DNA of 64,000 bases from Rhynochetos jubatus (Eukaryota; Chordata; Aves; Eurypygiformes; Rhynochetidae): NCBI GenBank assembly GCA_027574665.1, contig CM050650.1, forward strand, positions 95,763,086 to 95,827,085, read 5' to 3'. Position numbers and translations under genes: made by a program. The notes beneath the pieces were generated by a model that was not told the origin of the DNA, searched no databases, and saw only the letters and a list, made by a program, of their open reading frames with translations. Each line of letters starts with the position of its first letter. Within the stretch, counting starts at the first letter, position 1. Positions 9,171 through 21,333 of this stretch are shown here, piece by piece.

Positions 9171-12100
9171 AAAATTCAGAGAAGCTACAAAAATATGAGG
9201 AAAGTCTTCCACTCCTGCAGCACTACATTAACAAGTCCATGTACAATTCAGATCCAAGTTCTGTTTCAAATACATTGATTTGAAATTCTGAACCTGAATA
9301 AGCTAAGAAAGAACATGTTAAAAAGCAACTAACTTTCTCCCTATCCTTGATTCTTGAATTAAATTTTATAAATCGGGTGTTGGAGAATGTGTCGGTATTC
9401 AATCCTTTAAGAGAAAGCTGATCACACTTTCTTACATACAAAAGGCTCAACTCTGCTAGCTATGAGCAATCAAAATCCATTTAATTGAAGACTACATCCT
9501 CGTGGATTTAGGTAAAATATCGCTAAAATAGATGAGTCGTGGTGATTTATGATACCATACTATTTCTAGGATTTTAAATCAAAGGGCATTTCCAGATAAT
9601 ATGTGTTAAATTAGCACCTTCCTCTCCACATTGCCAGCAAGGTTTATTATCCACCAAACACATTTGAACAAGCATTCAGAAGATCAGTTAAATTTTGAAT
9701 AATTTTAAATTACAGTTTCATTTTGATTACACAAAAGAAAAAAAAACTTGTGCTATATCCAATACATTTGAAGACTAAGAGAAGTTAAGGGTTTTAGGAA
9801 AGAAATGTGTACTATGATGTTTGGGGTCAGATAACACCAAATGGCACAGTACTATAGAGGCCTAAATGGCTCTTATGATCAGCAAATATTGGTAGAAGAG
9901 AAACTGTTCTTAATTTCTTTTAGGAGAACAGAGAAAAGGAGTGCAGAAATAGAATGAGGAAAAATGTGTCACCAAAGAGTTTTGAGGAAAATTCTCTATT
10001 AAAGATTAATTAAGAAAAATGCTCATGGAACATATTTCCCATTACAAAATCTATTTAATCAAAATAAATTTAAAAAAAAATGGTAAAATCTACTCAATGT
10101 ATCTTCTATTAAATACATATGTAATTCCATAATTTTTTTCAAAAGATACATTCTGATTATGTAAATATGACATATAAGTGTAGAACTATATTATATAACA
10201 GTCATATTGTAATATGTAAAAAACACATCTGAGAGTAAATGATGTTTATGTATTCTTTTTATTAGACATTTCAATATGCTTTGTTTGAAAGGTAGGAAGC
10301 AGAGAAATTTCCTGAGAACTTAAAACATCCTGACATCTTAACTGAAACATTTGAGACTGCTTATAAAGCCCTTGTGTCAAGGAAGTGCTGCAAAGATGCT
10401 GCAAATTAACTGAAAATCTAGACCTTATAAGCCCCAAAATAGAGTTAATAATTCGATCTACTGGCAGCTTACACATGGGAAGGAAACTATTATCTCTTTA
10501 TAATAAATGTGTGTTCAATACTGGCCCATAAGGAACTTGGTCTGGAAAGTAAACTAATAATTGGCTAGGACCTTATATAACACCAGAAAAGTTACCATTG
10601 ACATAAGACGGAAACCCTGAACTCTCAAAAGCTGGTAACATTCTAGCTGAAACAATATAAATTAACATGAAAAAGAAAGTATCAGTTACTATAGATAAAG
10701 AAAAAGAGGATTACTTCTTCACACATTCACTGTGGATTCATCAGTCATTAATCTCTCTTAGAAAAACTTTTTGATGGAGCTGTCAGTTCTAAACCTGAAA
10801 TGAAAGAGGTCTACTCAGTCACGTGCCTGAAGAAAGAAAAAATCTGATCAAAAAGCAATGTGTTCAACATAGTTCTGTAAGAGTACACAAAGAAACACCT
10901 AAAAGAATAACAGACTGAGTATGGAGGTACCTGCTTTTTCTTTAAGAGTATACACTAACACTAATAATGTTTAAGTAGTTGGAACATTGATTGAAATCCA
11001 ACTCTAACATTTATATGAAGGACTGGTGTAGAAATTCTTGTCATTAAGCCTAGAACTTTTTTTTCAAATACAGTTACAGAGCAGTGGCAGAATATGTATT
11101 GTAGAGGGTGTAACTTAAGTTTGATAAAGAAAGGCTTTAAAGAATTTCGATATGTGACAAAGGCTATCAGTCATTTTATGTTGCAAATAAGTACCTGTCA
11201 TAGATTTCATGTAATTGATCAATAATAGAAAGTCCTCATAACCTCTATACAATGCATCAAAGTTCCCCTGGGTTTTGCATACGTTTTAGTACCTAGTTCC
11301 TTCCCTGTTGTTCTCTGAAATGCTAGCAGCATAATCCCTTGGAATCACCTCCCCAGAATTTCAGGTAATATCAGGTTGCTGAGAAATTAGGCAGATCAAA
11401 CTACAAGAGATGGAGAGGGAGGACGAGGGAAGGAGAAATTGAACACAGCTGAAAACACAATAGATAAAGGAGGAAATGGAAACAAATGAAAGCAACTTTA
11501 ATTTACTTTTTACCATCCTAATTCAAACTTGTCAGCAGCAGTGGAACTGTTCATGGTTAAGGTCACACACACTGGCTGAATGTGGACTTAAATTTTATTC
11601 TGATCAAATGAACCATGGTTGGAAAAATCTCAGTAGAATCATAATTTGTTCTAAGACATCTAAAGGCAAAAATATTTCAGAAGTAGATAATAGTGAGTCA
11701 TAGAATTTAGTTTTAGAAATACCTACTATTGTTTATAGATTTAAAATCTCATATTATGATTCTCCCAGGTTGATTTTCCCTTTCATTTTTTGTAGCTGGG
11801 TGACGATGAATAATGATTTTTGTAAGTACACAAGTAGGAAACTACATTAATTATGGGAGTTCTTGGTCATGTTTCATCCTTTTAATCCAGCTGAAAATTT
11901 AATCTAACTGGAGAATGAAAAACCATAGAACATGGACAGAAGACAATCAAATTGCTATTGTTTGAGACCCCCTGTAATCTTAATAATATATAAATATTTC
12001 AGGGGTTTGAATGTCTAGTTCTTCAGAAATACAAGTACATGGAAACCAGTCATGACAAAGAAATCACAAATGTTTTAGTCTTCTGCCTAACATGATGTGT

Positions 12101-12677
12101 TTACTCACAAACTTCCATTCTCCCTAGACTTATGTATGTACAGCTGTAATCCCTTGGTCAACAATATATGTACACACAGCTGTTTTACTGACAACGTGGA
12201 AATAGTGAAAATCAGCTCTATTACTGCAAATGCATTTTGTATTTATTACTTGGAATGTTACTTCCCTCACCAGACACCAGTGAACTTGAAGTTAAGATCT
12301 CTACATTAGCCACCTATGTTTCCATGGTAGGTAGTCAATAGAGAAAGATAGGCTGCTCTAGTGGGGAAGCGTCCTCAGCACATACTAGCCCTCTGTGCCA
12401 AGTAGAGAAAGAGTTTAGACAATTACTTTCAATTTATTTTCTTTTAATATTTAAAAATAAAAGTGTTTTTATTCAAGTGTTTCTATCAGCATTAGGAATT
12501 TCCACCAATTTTAGTTTCATTAGCCATGATCAGAAAAGCTCTGAATCCAAGTATGAATCTGTGTTCTGCCAAAGCCTACTGTAAAAGTATGATTTATTTT
12601 AAGTGAGAGCACCTTATCTGGAGCGCAAATGCTCCTGTCACCTCAAAGCCTTGACAATATCTCATCTGTTATCCTGC
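9171..12677. other. AT-rich non-coding DNA
   Basis: About 3.5 kb in which I recognise no gene or repeat family. Open frames (9223-9450 minus, 10246-10476 minus, 11476-11703 plus, 12097-12309 plus) are short and have no family motif. Confidence 0.5.
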
Positions 12678-13217
12678 TGTTGTGGTTTAACCCCAGCTGG
12701 CAAAGCTCACTCATTCCAGCCCCCAGGGAGATAGGGGAGAAAACCAGAAGAGTAAAAGTTAGAAAACTCATAGGTTGAGGTAAAAGCCATGTACGCAAGT
12801 GAAGAAAACCAAGAAATGCATTCACCACTTCCCATCAGCAAGCAGGTATTCAGCCTTCTCCAGGAAAGCAGAAATCCACCACACGTAATGGTTACCTGGG
12901 AAGATAACTGTCATCACTCCGAACATGTCCCCTTCCTTCTTCGATTTACATGCTGAGCATTATGTCATATGGCATGGAATATGCCTTTGGTCAGTTGGGG
13001 TCAGCTGTCCCAGCTATCTTCTCTCCCAGCTTCTTGTGCAACCACAGCCTACTTGCTGGTACGGTGGGGTAAGATGCAGAAAGGCCTTGACTTTGTATAA
13101 GCACTGCTTAGCAGTAACTAAAACATTCTTGAGTAATTAACTCTGTTTTCAGCACAAATCCAAAATATACTAGCTACTATGAAGAAAATTAACTCTATCT
13201 CAGTCAAAACCAGCACA
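12678..13217 (-). repeat. solo ERV LTR, minus orientation, family C-like
   Basis: Read on the plus strand it begins TGTTGTGGTTTAACCCCAGC and ends 'GTCAAAACCAGCACA', the two ends of a common avian LTR in reverse. Shared internal blocks include 'GGTCAGTTGGGGTCAGCTG', 'AGCTTCTTGTGC' and 'GCACTGCTTAGCAG'. Flanks CCTGC and CCTAT match at three of five positions and differ by two transitions, so a decayed duplication is possible. About 540 bp, somewhat shorter than the relatives at 19051 and 29819, which suggests internal deletion. Confidence 0.8.
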
Positions 13218-14164
13218 CCTATTTGGTAAATGAGAATTTGCCTGAGTAAAAAATTCACATAATTGAGTAAAATCAGCCTAGTTTTTTATGACATTAGAAA
13301 ATTTAAGAGGTGTAGGTGGTGTTACCATAGCAAAATCCACCTTCTGCAATCTAGTTCCCTAGCTCCCTAGAGTACCTTTCACATTTTTTAAAGGACTTGC
13401 TGATTCTTCTTTCTGTTTTCCTAACTGTGCTTATTATGTGTATTTGTAAGAAAAAAAGTTTTGTGATTGAGAGGCCATTAGTTTCTCCTTTTACAACACA
13501 TCTGAAGACAGAATCTGAGGGTGTTTTCACTTTGTTTTACTGACACTTCATCTGGTTCCTCTAAATGATAGGATGATGTCATAAATACTGGATTATGACT
13601 TCGGGCTGAGAACAAGCAGTGATAGCAGATGGACTCCTGAAAAATAAACATCCTGTTTTCATGCAAACGTTCTTAGTAGTAAAGAACAATGGAAGATAAA
13701 TATTGAAAAATATATAATATTGAAGCAGAATGGCTTGTAAACAGAATACTGTCAGAGTCAGCTGCTCTTTAAGCAAACTAGAATAGAGTGGCTCTAGTGA
13801 CACATTACATGATTCAGTGTAATTACTGGCTCGTTCAAGTAAGTGCATTTTATCTGATTCTAATCTGAATCCATAAATTCAGCTGTATGGTATAATGCTA
13901 TACTTTCTATTTTGGAAAAAGCACCATACAGAAACATGGACAATACATCTTCACAATTTTATACAATGAAATGTGATATGACAGAAAAATTAAATACAGA
14001 AGAGATTTTCAGCACAAATGATGTTTTCAAAGTGATGAAGAGAGTTTGGAGGCTCTTTAACAAACACATAAATCTACTTTGTTACTGGTTTCAATTACTT
14101 GTATTAATTTCCTTGGAGTATTTCCAGGGATGATTTTCTTTCTTCACAATATTCCCAGAAAACA
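13218..14164. other. non-coding DNA
   Basis: No gene or repeat recognised. Overlapping short open frames on both strands look like chance. Confidence 0.45.
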
Positions 14165-15058
14165 AAAATTGTTATCTCATGTTGAGTTTCTCATCAACCA
14201 ACACACCAAGTCCTTCTCCTCAGGGCTGCTCAATCTATTTTCTGCCCAGCCTGCATTTGTGCTTGGGCTTGCCCCAACCCATGTGCAGGACATTTGTGTT
14301 GGTTTCAGGCAGGAAAGATTTAATTTTCTCCACAGTGACCCAGGCTGGCTGAAGAAGTATTTAATTCCACGATACTTGACGCTCAGTACACATGCGCAGT
14401 TCTGGGGCAGGAAGTGGCCTGGGGGGCATTGTTAAAACTTTGGCTAGCTTGATAGCTGGTTGTCAGCTCCTTTTGTTGGCTCTTGGCACAATTGTTAGCA
14501 GTAGAGCAGGTTGGTTTGTTTGTGGGTTGGGGAGGTAGGCTGGGTTTTTGCCTGGTTGGGTTGTTGTTTTCTGGCTCTGGGGACTCTCTGGTTTAGACTC
14601 TGTCTACTCAGGACCTGGTTGTGTGTTGTTGGTGGGTGGTGAGCAGTTGTATCACATGTTCTATTTTCTATTATTTTATTACTTATTATTGTTAGTATTA
14701 GTAGTATCACTACAATTTTCATTTATATTAAATTATTTAATAGTTCTTATCTCAACCTTACGAGCTTCCTTGTCTTTTCCTCTGACTCGCCTCCTACATT
14801 GGGAGGGGTGGGGAGGGGTGGGCGGTGAGTGAGCGTCTTTGTGGTACTTAATTGCTAGATAAGATCAAACTATGACAACCTTGCACTTGGCCTAGTTATA
14901 CTTCATAACGTTCACACGGGCTTTCTCAAGACTGTCAAGGTCCTTCTGGATGGCATCTAACCTCTCCAGCGTATTGACTACACCACATGGCTTGGTGTCA
15001 TCAGCAGACTTGCTGAGGTTGCACTCAATCCCACTCTCCATGTTGCCAACAAAGATGT
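14165..15058 (-). mobile_element. CR1 LINE ORF2 fragment split by an LTR
   Basis: The minus strand carries CR1 ORF2 sequence from the RT C-terminal part. The left part (14165-14294) reads through 'ACCAAGTCCTTCTCCTCAGG' to 'ATGTGCAGG'. The right part (14878-15058) resumes with 'ACCTTGCACTTGGCC' and runs through 'GACTGTCAAGGTCC' and 'TTGCTGAGGTTGCACTC'. The two parts join exactly as in other CR1 copies when the LTR at 14295-14877 is removed. The outer edges are approximate. Confidence 0.85.
14295..14877 (+). repeat. solo ERV LTR, family B, nested in CR1
   Basis: 583 bp from TGTGTTGGTTTCAGGCAGG to CAAACTATGACA. Flanked by ACATT (left) and ACCTT (right). The CR1 sequence at this point should read ACCTT, so the left copy has one later substitution. 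The 3' part contains the TATATTAAATTATTTAATAG and GTTCTTATCTCAACC blocks shared with families A and C. Confidence 0.9.
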
Positions 15059-15070
15059 CTTCTAGATACA

Positions 15071-15124
15071 TGGATCCAGGTAGGATTCTGGATCCAGGTA
15101 GGATTCTGGATCCAGGTAGGCTTG
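15071..15124. repeat. three tandem copies of an 18-bp unit
   Basis: TGGATCCAGGTAGGATTC occurs at 15071-15088 and 15089-15106 without change, then at 15107-15124 with a divergent last few bases. The array sits a few bases beyond the end of recognisable CR1 sequence. Confidence 0.9.
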
Positions 15125-16751
15125 TTTGGAGGGTTGTTTGTTTTTTTTTTTTTTTGTTACGTTTTTGCTTCCCAGTGAGGCTCAAGGCAAAAAGCATTAG
15201 TAGACAGTTGTAACTTTTTGCTTGAGTTTCTTTATATTAAATGAAGAGTATCAGATTCCCCTCTCATGTCTTTGCCTCCCTTCTCCATGCCTTTGTCTGT
15301 ACTCCTATGATTGCAGGGCAAAACTTACATTGAGTTTGTGTATAACCCTAAGAAACTGTTCTCAGTGACATCTTCGACAGTACTTTCAGGAAAAAAAACT
15401 TCAAATGGGTAAAATTGTGAGTTGTACTTTTATATGGCATAAGAGGGAAGATCTATAACAAAGATCTTCCACTCTTATCTTGTATTTTAAAAAGATTTGT
15501 GCAGAGAATTGGGTGAATACAGAAAGTATAGAAAAAGACTAAGTTTAAAATGGCTGTATCTGTTCATTGCTCTTTACAATAAGTTACTTTTGTTTATGCT
15601 TTTGCTATCTGTGTCATAGTAATTCCTTTCTCCTGAGCTGTGCATAGAAAGATGCTTGTGCTATTACTCACTGATAGTCTTTATATAACAGCAATTCTAT
15701 ACAATTCAGATACTTCCTTGCAGACTCAATCCCACAGGCCTTTATTGATCTTCTTTCAATCAATTGACCATGGTCTTACAGAAAAGCACAAATAGTTGAC
15801 ATACTAATGAGAATTCCTGACCCCTTTCAATTGAATACTTGACCAGTCAGTGAAACACTCAACAAACCTGTAACTTCATCACTAGCAGTAATTACAATCA
15901 ATAAGGAGGTTAACTTCTAATGCTGTTTGAAAGATGAAGACAAGTGAGATTGCTTAAGAGATACAAAAAGATACATCCAGACTGTATGCAGACAGGAAGC
16001 CTGCTGGATACACAGACCACTTGAATCACATATTTTCTGTATAGGTACTCTTTCTGATACAGAAATCAGAATGACTAGTTTCAATGTACTGACAGTTAGA
16101 AAAATAAAAATAATTTTAAAATGTATTACAAAGGATTTCTTTTATTCTGGAAGCTGAATTAATTGTTACTCTGATGGCACAAAGTATGAGTATGAACACT
16201 GGGTTTGAACAAGTGAACGTCTGATCTCTTCCACCTTCATAAGAGATTACATATTCAAATATTTTAACAGAAATTTCTTTCCTCCCCTTTCCCATTCTTA
16301 CAGTTTATTTATTTATTTACAAAGTTATAATAAAGGCTAAAAAATAAAAATATCGCAGACTTTCTGTTAGTAGAATTAAAGAGTAGGAACTAAATTCATA
16401 AATGCAGATCAGTGTTGAAGAAGGAGAGAAAGAACCTTCTTGAACACATAACAGAAAAAGCAACATCAGCACAGTATTCTTAGACTTACTTTTCTTACAT
16501 TTTTTTTCTCTGGAATACAGAGAAAGTTTGAAATGTGTATATGCATTACTATAAAGTTCCTCCAAAAAGAGACCATGACTCATTTTAAATAAATTTACAT
16601 CAATTTGATTAATGTCATTAAGCTGAAAAACATTTTCTTAGGCAATGATAGATGTCTAATACTTTCTTTGAAGTTGCAATGTTTCTCTTCTGTTGAATGA
16701 CATTTGTGACAACATATAAAGTATATCCTATATGAATCGATATTGGAATAT
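15125..16751. other. AT-rich non-coding DNA
   Basis: No gene or repeat family recognised. Contains a T run near 15143-15157 and TTTA repeats near 16305. Confidence 0.5.
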
Positions 16752-17338
16752 TGTTGTAGTTTAGCCTTATCTGGCAACTACGTACCACTCAGTGACTCAA
16801 TCACCTCCCCTCCCCCCTTCCACAGTGGAGGGGAGTCAGAAGAAAAGACAAGAAAAACTCTTAAAGTTGAGATAAGAACTATTTAATAATATAAATGAAA
16901 ATTTATAACAATTTTTGTTATAATAAAATTATAATAATAACAATACTACTACTAAGTAATTAAAACAATAGAAAATAGAACTTATGATACAGTAGCTCTC
17001 CATACACAAACTAACACACAGCCAAGTCCCAAAGCAACTAACAGTCCTCAATTTGGGGAGCCTGCGAGTGGGGAAAAAAACCCCAACACCCCAAACCACT
17101 AACAAAAGGCTGCTTCTCTGATAACAACCGCACCAAGAGCTAACAAAAGGAGCTGACAACCCAGCTGTGAAACTAGCCCAAAAGCCATAACGATCCTACC
17201 CCCAGACCAACTTCCAGCCTCTGAAACTACGCATGTGAACACCCAGCCTGGCCACTGAGCTTGATGTACAATGAAATGAGACAACTCTCTTGGCAGCTCA
17301 TGTAGAAGAGGAGCTCGTTCCTGCCTGAAACCAGAACA
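16752..17338 (-). repeat. ERV LTR, family B, minus orientation
   Basis: On the plus strand it starts TGTTGTAGTTTAGCC and ends 'CCTGCCTGAAACCAGAACA', which is the reverse complement of the family B 5' end. 587 bp, apparently full length. The left flank is AATAT and the right flank GTGGG, so no target duplication is visible. The right flank is CR1 sequence and the left flank is not, so DNA has been lost on one side or the LTR sits at a rearrangement. Confidence 0.85.
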
Positions 17339-18091
17339 GTGGGAACTTCACCACACTGCCATAATGTCTTGAATGTGATGGATAGAGGTTTTAGAACTTC
17401 ATCTGCTAGTTCTTTCAGGACCTGCAGATGTATTTCATCAGGTCCCATGGACTTGTGTACCTTCAGGTTCCTTAGGTGCTCCCAAACCTGATCCTCTATA
17501 AGCCGTTGCAGCTCTCCATTCTCCCAGTCCCTGTCCTTGCCTTCTGCAACTCAGGGGCTACAGATTGCACTTTTGTCAATGAAGACTGAGGCACAAAAAT
17601 CATTGAGAACCTCGGCCTTTTCCATATTCTGGGAAACCAGCTCTCTCGTTTCCTTCTGCAGAGGGCTCACATTTTCCCTGATCTTCCTTTTATCCCCTAT
17701 GTACCTATAGAAGTGCTCCTGGTTGGCCTTGATGTCCCTGGTCATGTTTAATTCTGTCAGGGTTTTGGCTTTCCTAACCTGATCCCTGACTTCTTGGACA
17801 ACTTCTCTGTACTCCTCCCAGGCTCCATGTACCTGCTTCCACCCACTGTAGGCTTTCTTTTTGAACCTCAGTTTGTCCAGGAGCTGCTTGTTCATCCATG
17901 CAGGCCTTCTGGCGTTTTCACCAGACTTCCTCTTCATTGGGATGCATTGCTCTTGAGCTAGGAGGAGAAAATCCTTGAGTATTCACCAGCTTTCTTCGGC
18001 TCCTCTTCCCTTCAGGGTTTCATCCCATGGAACTCTACCAATCAGTTCCCTGAAGAGGCCAATGTCCGCTCTCCTCTTCCCAAGGGTTGTG
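17339..18091 (-). mobile_element. CR1 LINE ORF2 fragment (linker to start of RT)
   Basis: The minus strand encodes CR1 ORF2 from the post-endonuclease linker to the beginning of the RT domain ('MGPDEIHLQVLKELADEVLK' then 'LSITFKTLWQCGEVP'). It ends abruptly at the LTR border at 17338. The rest of the RT and the 3' end are missing. The right edge near 18091 is approximate. Confidence 0.88.
17551..17937 (-). pseudogene. CR1 ORF2 linker fragment, open for 128 codons
   Basis: This is the best-preserved stretch of the CR1 copy. It contains 'ARRPAWMNKQLLDKLRFKKK', 'VRKAKTLTELNMTRDIKANQ', 'FYRYIGDKRKIRENVSPL' and 'QNMEKAEVLNDFCASVF'. In CR1 this segment links the AP-like endonuclease to the reverse transcriptase. 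It is not a complete protein and no catalytic box lies inside it. Confidence 0.8.
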
Positions 18092-19050
18092 TAGCAATTT
18101 ATTCACAATAATTGGTGAAAAAAGTGGAGCTGCGATAAAGAAAAATGTAAGTAGCTAATGAAGTGAAAAAACCAAAACCTTTTCCACTAAAATTAGTTAG
18201 TTTTTTCCTTATGTAAACCACCTGCATAGAAAAAAAAACTATTATCATAAATGCATGATAAGGTTTCTCTTTCCTTCTCTTATATTTTTATCCTTAGAAT
18301 TCCTCATTGATACTCAAAGCATAGATGGAACTTAGAACAAATCAGTTTACATTTCACACAGTAGGATTTTTCAAATATTAAATGACTCTAGGCTTCTGCT
18401 CTATTTTTCACTAACTCTTTAATTGCATACATTTAAATCTTTACAGATTTTTGCTTACACCTGTTTCACTTTTCAAATATTATCTAGTTGAGTCTAAATT
18501 TTTTCAATGACTCATACCTCCAAAGATTGCCCATGTATTGTTTCTTCAAATACTGCTTTTTGAAAATATCTTCTAAAACAACCTAAATCTCCAGTTTTAA
18601 TACAAGACTGAGAAAAATATATTGATTTCACCTGAAATGCACTTTGGCATTTCATTTTCTTTTGAACCTAAAATTAATATCTGAGCTGATGTGAACATCC
18701 AAGAACAAAAAGCTTGACTGAAAGGGCTCCATAACCTCTTATAGACTAAAAAAACATCAAGTTCTACACTGATTTATGCACACTAAGTGTTGAAAACTTG
18801 CAGCATACCCTGGACCCAGTAAGAGGCAGGCAGAATCTTTTCTTTCTGCTGCTTCTGCTCCAGTGTGTCAAAACAAACATTGTTTCTTGAGAGCAGGTAT
18901 CTTTTTCTGCCTCCTCTGTCATCAATCACAAAGCAAGATAGAGAGCTGTGTCTTTCAAGCCCTCTTCTAAAGTAGCACAAAAAAATAATTGAAATGGAAA
19001 AAAAAATGAATCAGAGCATAGCCAAAAAGCTAAGCCTTCCATATTTTAAA
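18092..19050. other. AT-rich non-coding DNA
   Basis: No gene or repeat family recognised. Confidence 0.5.
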
Positions 19051-19858
19051 TGTGCTGGTTTTAGTCAGGAAAGAGCTGAATGTCTTTACAGTGGCTGGTG
19101 TGAAGCTGTGTTTCTGAATTTACCCTGAGAAAAGTACAGATAAGGTGTTGTTTTAGCTAGTGCTGGGGAGTGCTTGTACAAAATTCAGGGTCTTTCTCAG
19201 CTTCTGATACTGCATCTGTGTTCCCATCTTTCTCACTACAAGCAGTGTAGGGACACACAATTCAGACAGCTGACCCAAATTGTCTGAAGGAATATTTCAT
19301 TCCATAGTATGTTATTCTAGGTACATATGTGGGGACTGGGCTTGAGGGACATTATCACTTTCACTTTCACTTCCTTACACTTGCTAACACTCTCTCTAAC
19401 TCCTGCATTACCTGCTTTGCTAACTCTTGTGCTGGCTCGTTCATGAGTGGTTGGGGGGTCTGTTTGTTTTGGTAGTTGTGCTGTTGCTGATAGGGTTCAC
19501 TCGGACTCTGCTGTGATCGTTCTTTGGCTCCAGCTCTCAGACTGTCAGGCTCTGGATGTTGGGCTGTCTGGCTCTGACTCTCACTTCTTGAGACCTGGTT
19601 CTGTATCGGTTGGCAGGTGGTGAGCAATTATATCATATTGTATCATATGTATTATTGTAATTACTTATTAGTAGTAGTATTTGTATATATTCATCTCTAT
19701 ATATATTCATTTAGATTCAATTAGTAAATAGTTCTTATCTCATTTTTACATGATTCCTTGTCTTCTTCCTCTGATTCTTTCCCTCTGTTGGAGGAGGGGA
19801 GGGGGGGCCTGTGGGCTCGGCTTCATGGTATTTTGCTGGCCGGAGTTAAACCATGACA
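19051..19858 (+). repeat. solo ERV LTR, family C
   Basis: 808 bp from TGTGCTGGTTTTAGTCAGG to GAGTTAAACCATGACA. The body includes 'TAGCTAGTGCTGGGGAGTGC' near 19157, three TCACTT units at 19356-19373 and the GTTCTTATCTC block near 19730. Its reverse complement matches 29819-30557 over most of its length. Flanks TTAAA and CCGAA do not match, so either the duplication has decayed or a border has been altered. Confidence 0.85.
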
Positions 19859-20705
19859 CCGAATTACAACAAAGGTTCAGACTAAACAGGACCACACCTT
19901 TCAGTATTGTCATTGGTCAGAGGAAGTCATGACAGCTGCCACTGGGGAGAGGATTGCTTGATTTTAGAGATGCTTGTGACCTGCAGTGAGAAAGCAGGAA
20001 CCTGAGACAAACTTTATTGTGGAAAAGGAATTGGTGATTCATTGAATTCCTGCATCTCACCATAAGCTGACATTTCAAGTGATAAAGATATCTACATTTA
20101 AAAATTTTTTCGAAGTGCCTAGTATTTCTGTACAACTCATTGGGTGATATTTTTCAGATTTTACTGGAAGAGACTTGCTTCATAAAGGAGTACGTTTTTC
20201 CTTTTTGCTTCTGTAACAGCTATAACACCTTTTCTCTGGTGAAGATGGCAAAGAAGAATGCATATATAGAGGACAGTATATACAGTTCAAGGAATGGATT
20301 TAGTACTCCATTCCTTCTAAATCCATTAGGGTTATGAAGTGGGGTTTTTTTGGTTTGGTTTTTGTTTTTGTTTTTTTTTTTTTTTAAACAGAAGGGGACA
20401 AAGAGTAAATTTCAGAGTTGCCCATAACAACAAATATGTGATTCTGATATATCACTACAAACATTTTTCTACTTAGAATTAAATGAATCAGACATTAGAA
20501 GAATGACAGGGTAAAGGCAATAGAAATTAGATTCATCACACTGAAACAAGGCAGTATTACAATGACAGTTATATTATAATTGCGAATCAATTGGAAACAA
20601 GAACACTGCATGCAGTGCTTGGAAGAAAAATTAGTTACAAATAAGTGAATTTTCAGAAAATGTATGAGATGATACAGAGAATCAAAGAAGATGAGAATAA
20701 AACCT
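19859..20705. other. non-coding DNA
   Basis: No gene or repeat family recognised. A T-rich run lies at about 20343-20386. Confidence 0.5.
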
Positions 20706-21333
20706 TGTCTTAGGTTTGCGCCAGCTAGTCTATGTTTTGCTTCACCCCATAACACATCAAGCTGCATAGGTGGTGCCAGCCTGGGGCCCGTGGCACTGCA
20801 GGACCGGCGGGGAGGGGGTGGGGATATGGGTGGAAAGGCTTGTGGTTGGACATGACCCTGGGAAGGAGAAGGTTCTGAGGGGGCCTCCTGCCAAGGGGGC
20901 TGGGGGTTTGTTTGTTGTGGGACTTCGTGGCAAGTGGTGGGTGCTCCAGGCAGAGCCAGCGTCTTGCCGGGCAGATCAGTCTGGGAGTCGGGGTTTGAAA
21001 GTTTATTTTCTCTCTTACTCTCTCAGCCCCCAGGCAGTTTCGTGGGGGGTTTGCCCCCTTCGGGTGAGTTTTCTTTCCTTTTTTTCTTCTCGGGGTGGGA
21101 TCCTGTATCATTTGTCCTACCCTCTTCCTCTGTTCCTTAAATTACTCATTAGCACTAGCATTGTTAGTAACTCCCTAAGTTTCATTTATATAATTAAATC
21201 GTTCTTATCTCAACTCCTACAGGCTTTTCCTTGGTGTGTTCCTCTGACCCTTCCTCATCGGGAGGGGGTGTGGGGTGTGGGGGCGGAGTCGTAGAATGTC
21301 TGATCCTGATAACACCGGAGTTAAACCAGGACA
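20706..21333 (+). repeat. solo ERV LTR, family A
   Basis: 628 bp from TGTCTTAGGTTTGCGCC to GAGTTAAACCAGGACA. It is the sister copy of the LTR at 3506-4123 and retains about 12 bp near the 3' end that the other lacks. Flanked by AACCT and AACTT, one mismatch in five. A 174-codon open frame runs through most of it from a GTG at 20770; the same frame is broken in the other copy. Confidence 0.9.

Noticed and set aside
14548-14832. 94-codon frame and other frames within the LTR at 14295-14877
   Set aside because: These are low-complexity G/T-rich LTR readings with no conserved motif.
19367-19627. 86-codon Gln/Ser-rich minus-strand frame
   Set aside because: It is antisense to the family C LTR and arises from repetitive CT-rich U3 sequence.
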